NCBI GenBank assembly: GCA_031538565.1
Contig: JAVKLS010000029.1
Span: forward strand, 1 to 14,365
Source of the DNA: JASGCK01 sp031538565
GTDB lineage: Bacteria > Pseudomonadota > Gammaproteobacteria > Burkholderiales > Burkholderiaceae_C
Direction of reading: 5' to 3'
DNA: 14,365 nt
Below, piece by piece: positions 14,001 to 14,365 of this stretch (position 1 is its first letter; each line of letters begins with the position of its first letter). The position numbers were made by a program, and so were the translations under genes. Under the pieces are notes generated by a model. It ran no database searches. It saw only the letters and a program-made list of their open reading frames with translations, and was not told the origin of the DNA.

Positions 14001-14365
14001 ATGAAGTTCAAAAGATTTTCCGATTTGTGCGCCGCAGGCGCTGCACACAACAAACGCATTTTTATCCGCGCCGATTTAAACGTGCCGATGTCCCCCGAAG
14101 GCCGCATTACCGAGGATACGCGCATCCGCGCCTCCGTGCCCTGCATCCAAATGGCACTCGACAGCGGCGCAGCCGTCATGGTGACCTCGCACCTAGGTCG
14201 CCCCGTGGAGGGCGCATTCAAACCCGAAGACTCCCTAGCCCCCGTGGCGGCAAGACTTGGCGAATTACTGGGTCGTCCCGTGCCGCTAGTCTCCAACTGG
14301 CTGGACGGCGTAACCCTTGCCGCAGGACAAGTCGTCATGCTCGAGAACTGCCGCCTCAATGTGGG
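14001..14365 (+). CDS. pgk: Phosphoglycerate kinase, N-terminal part (3' end outside window)
   Basis: Glycolytic and gluconeogenic enzyme that transfers phosphate between 1,3-bisphosphoglycerate and ADP. About 121 codons are present. Seen: KRIFIRADLNVPM, the 3-phosphoglycerate-binding signature, with R and D in place; EDTRIRASVPCIQMAL; TSHLGRPVEG; and VVMLENCRLNVG at the window edge. The ATG at 14001 is the only start that precedes the conserved region. No Shine-Dalgarno is visible (TTACTCTTACC precedes the ATG). A TAAAAT at 13985-13990 could be a -10 box, which would put the transcript start within a few bases of the ATG. Confidence 0.96.
   Translation, partial: MKFKRFSDLCAAGAAHNKRIFIRADLNVPMSPEGRITEDTRIRASVPCIQMALDSGAAVMVTSHLGRPVEGAFKPEDSLAPVAARLGELLGRPVPLVSNWLDGVTLAAGQVVMLENCRLNV

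Noticed and set aside
13868..14359. Minus-strand 163-codon frame opposite pgk, running into msrQ
   Set aside because: Ser/Pro-rich antisense shadow of conserved pgk codons.

Overview
The window is 14.4 kb of chromosomal DNA from a Betaproteobacterium, most likely of the order Burkholderiales. The basis is gene content and order: leuS-lptE-holA, a RhlE-type helicase with a Gly/Arg-rich tail, a SCO1-like lipoprotein, ruvA and ruvB with Burkholderiales-style protein sequences, phoH, msrQ and pgk. No 16S or other phylogenetic marker is present, so genus is not assigned. Apart from one gene (yhcG) the window is housekeeping DNA; there are no tRNA or rRNA genes, CRISPR arrays or recognisable insertion sequences.

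Layout. 1-2807 (+): the 3' part of leuS, then lptE and holA in one tight operon. 2808-3676: a hairpin-bearing repeat-like sequence, a minus-strand lipoprotein gene that looks frameshifted, and a long structured leader for the next gene. 3677-6154 (+): a rhlE-type DEAD-box RNA helicase and a SCO1/SenC copper chaperone. 6129-12379 (-): seven genes with no intergenic space at any junction, in transcription order ruvA, yhcG (DUF1016 PD-(D/E)XK nuclease), ruvB, a histidine-phosphatase-family protein, a GT39-type membrane glycosyltransferase, a PAP2 phosphatase and a DsbA/HCCA-isomerase-like protein. 12416-13357 (+): phoH, divergent from ruvA. 13333-13968 (-): msrQ, convergent with phoH. 14001 to the end (+): the 5' part of pgk.

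Most notable observation. The DUF1016 nuclease gene sits between ruvA and ruvB, flanked by two perfect 35-bp direct repeats. Each repeat is the first 35 bases of ruvB, beginning exactly at its ATG. The nuclease therefore starts with the first 12 residues of RuvB, and its stop codon is also supplied by the ruvB copy. ATGA start/stop overlaps are present on both sides. The nuclease gene is AT-richer than its neighbours. This looks like a clean insertion of a foreign nuclease cassette into an essential-type recombination operon without breaking translational coupling. ruvC, which usually lies beside ruvA in this order, is absent from the window.

Other points of interest are the lipoprotein gene that one extra T would restore to a longer frame, nested RNA stems in the helicase leader, a terminator-like hairpin plus seven T's directly against the helicase start codon, a histidine phosphatase lacking its second catalytic histidine, and msrQ and phoH without their usual partners.
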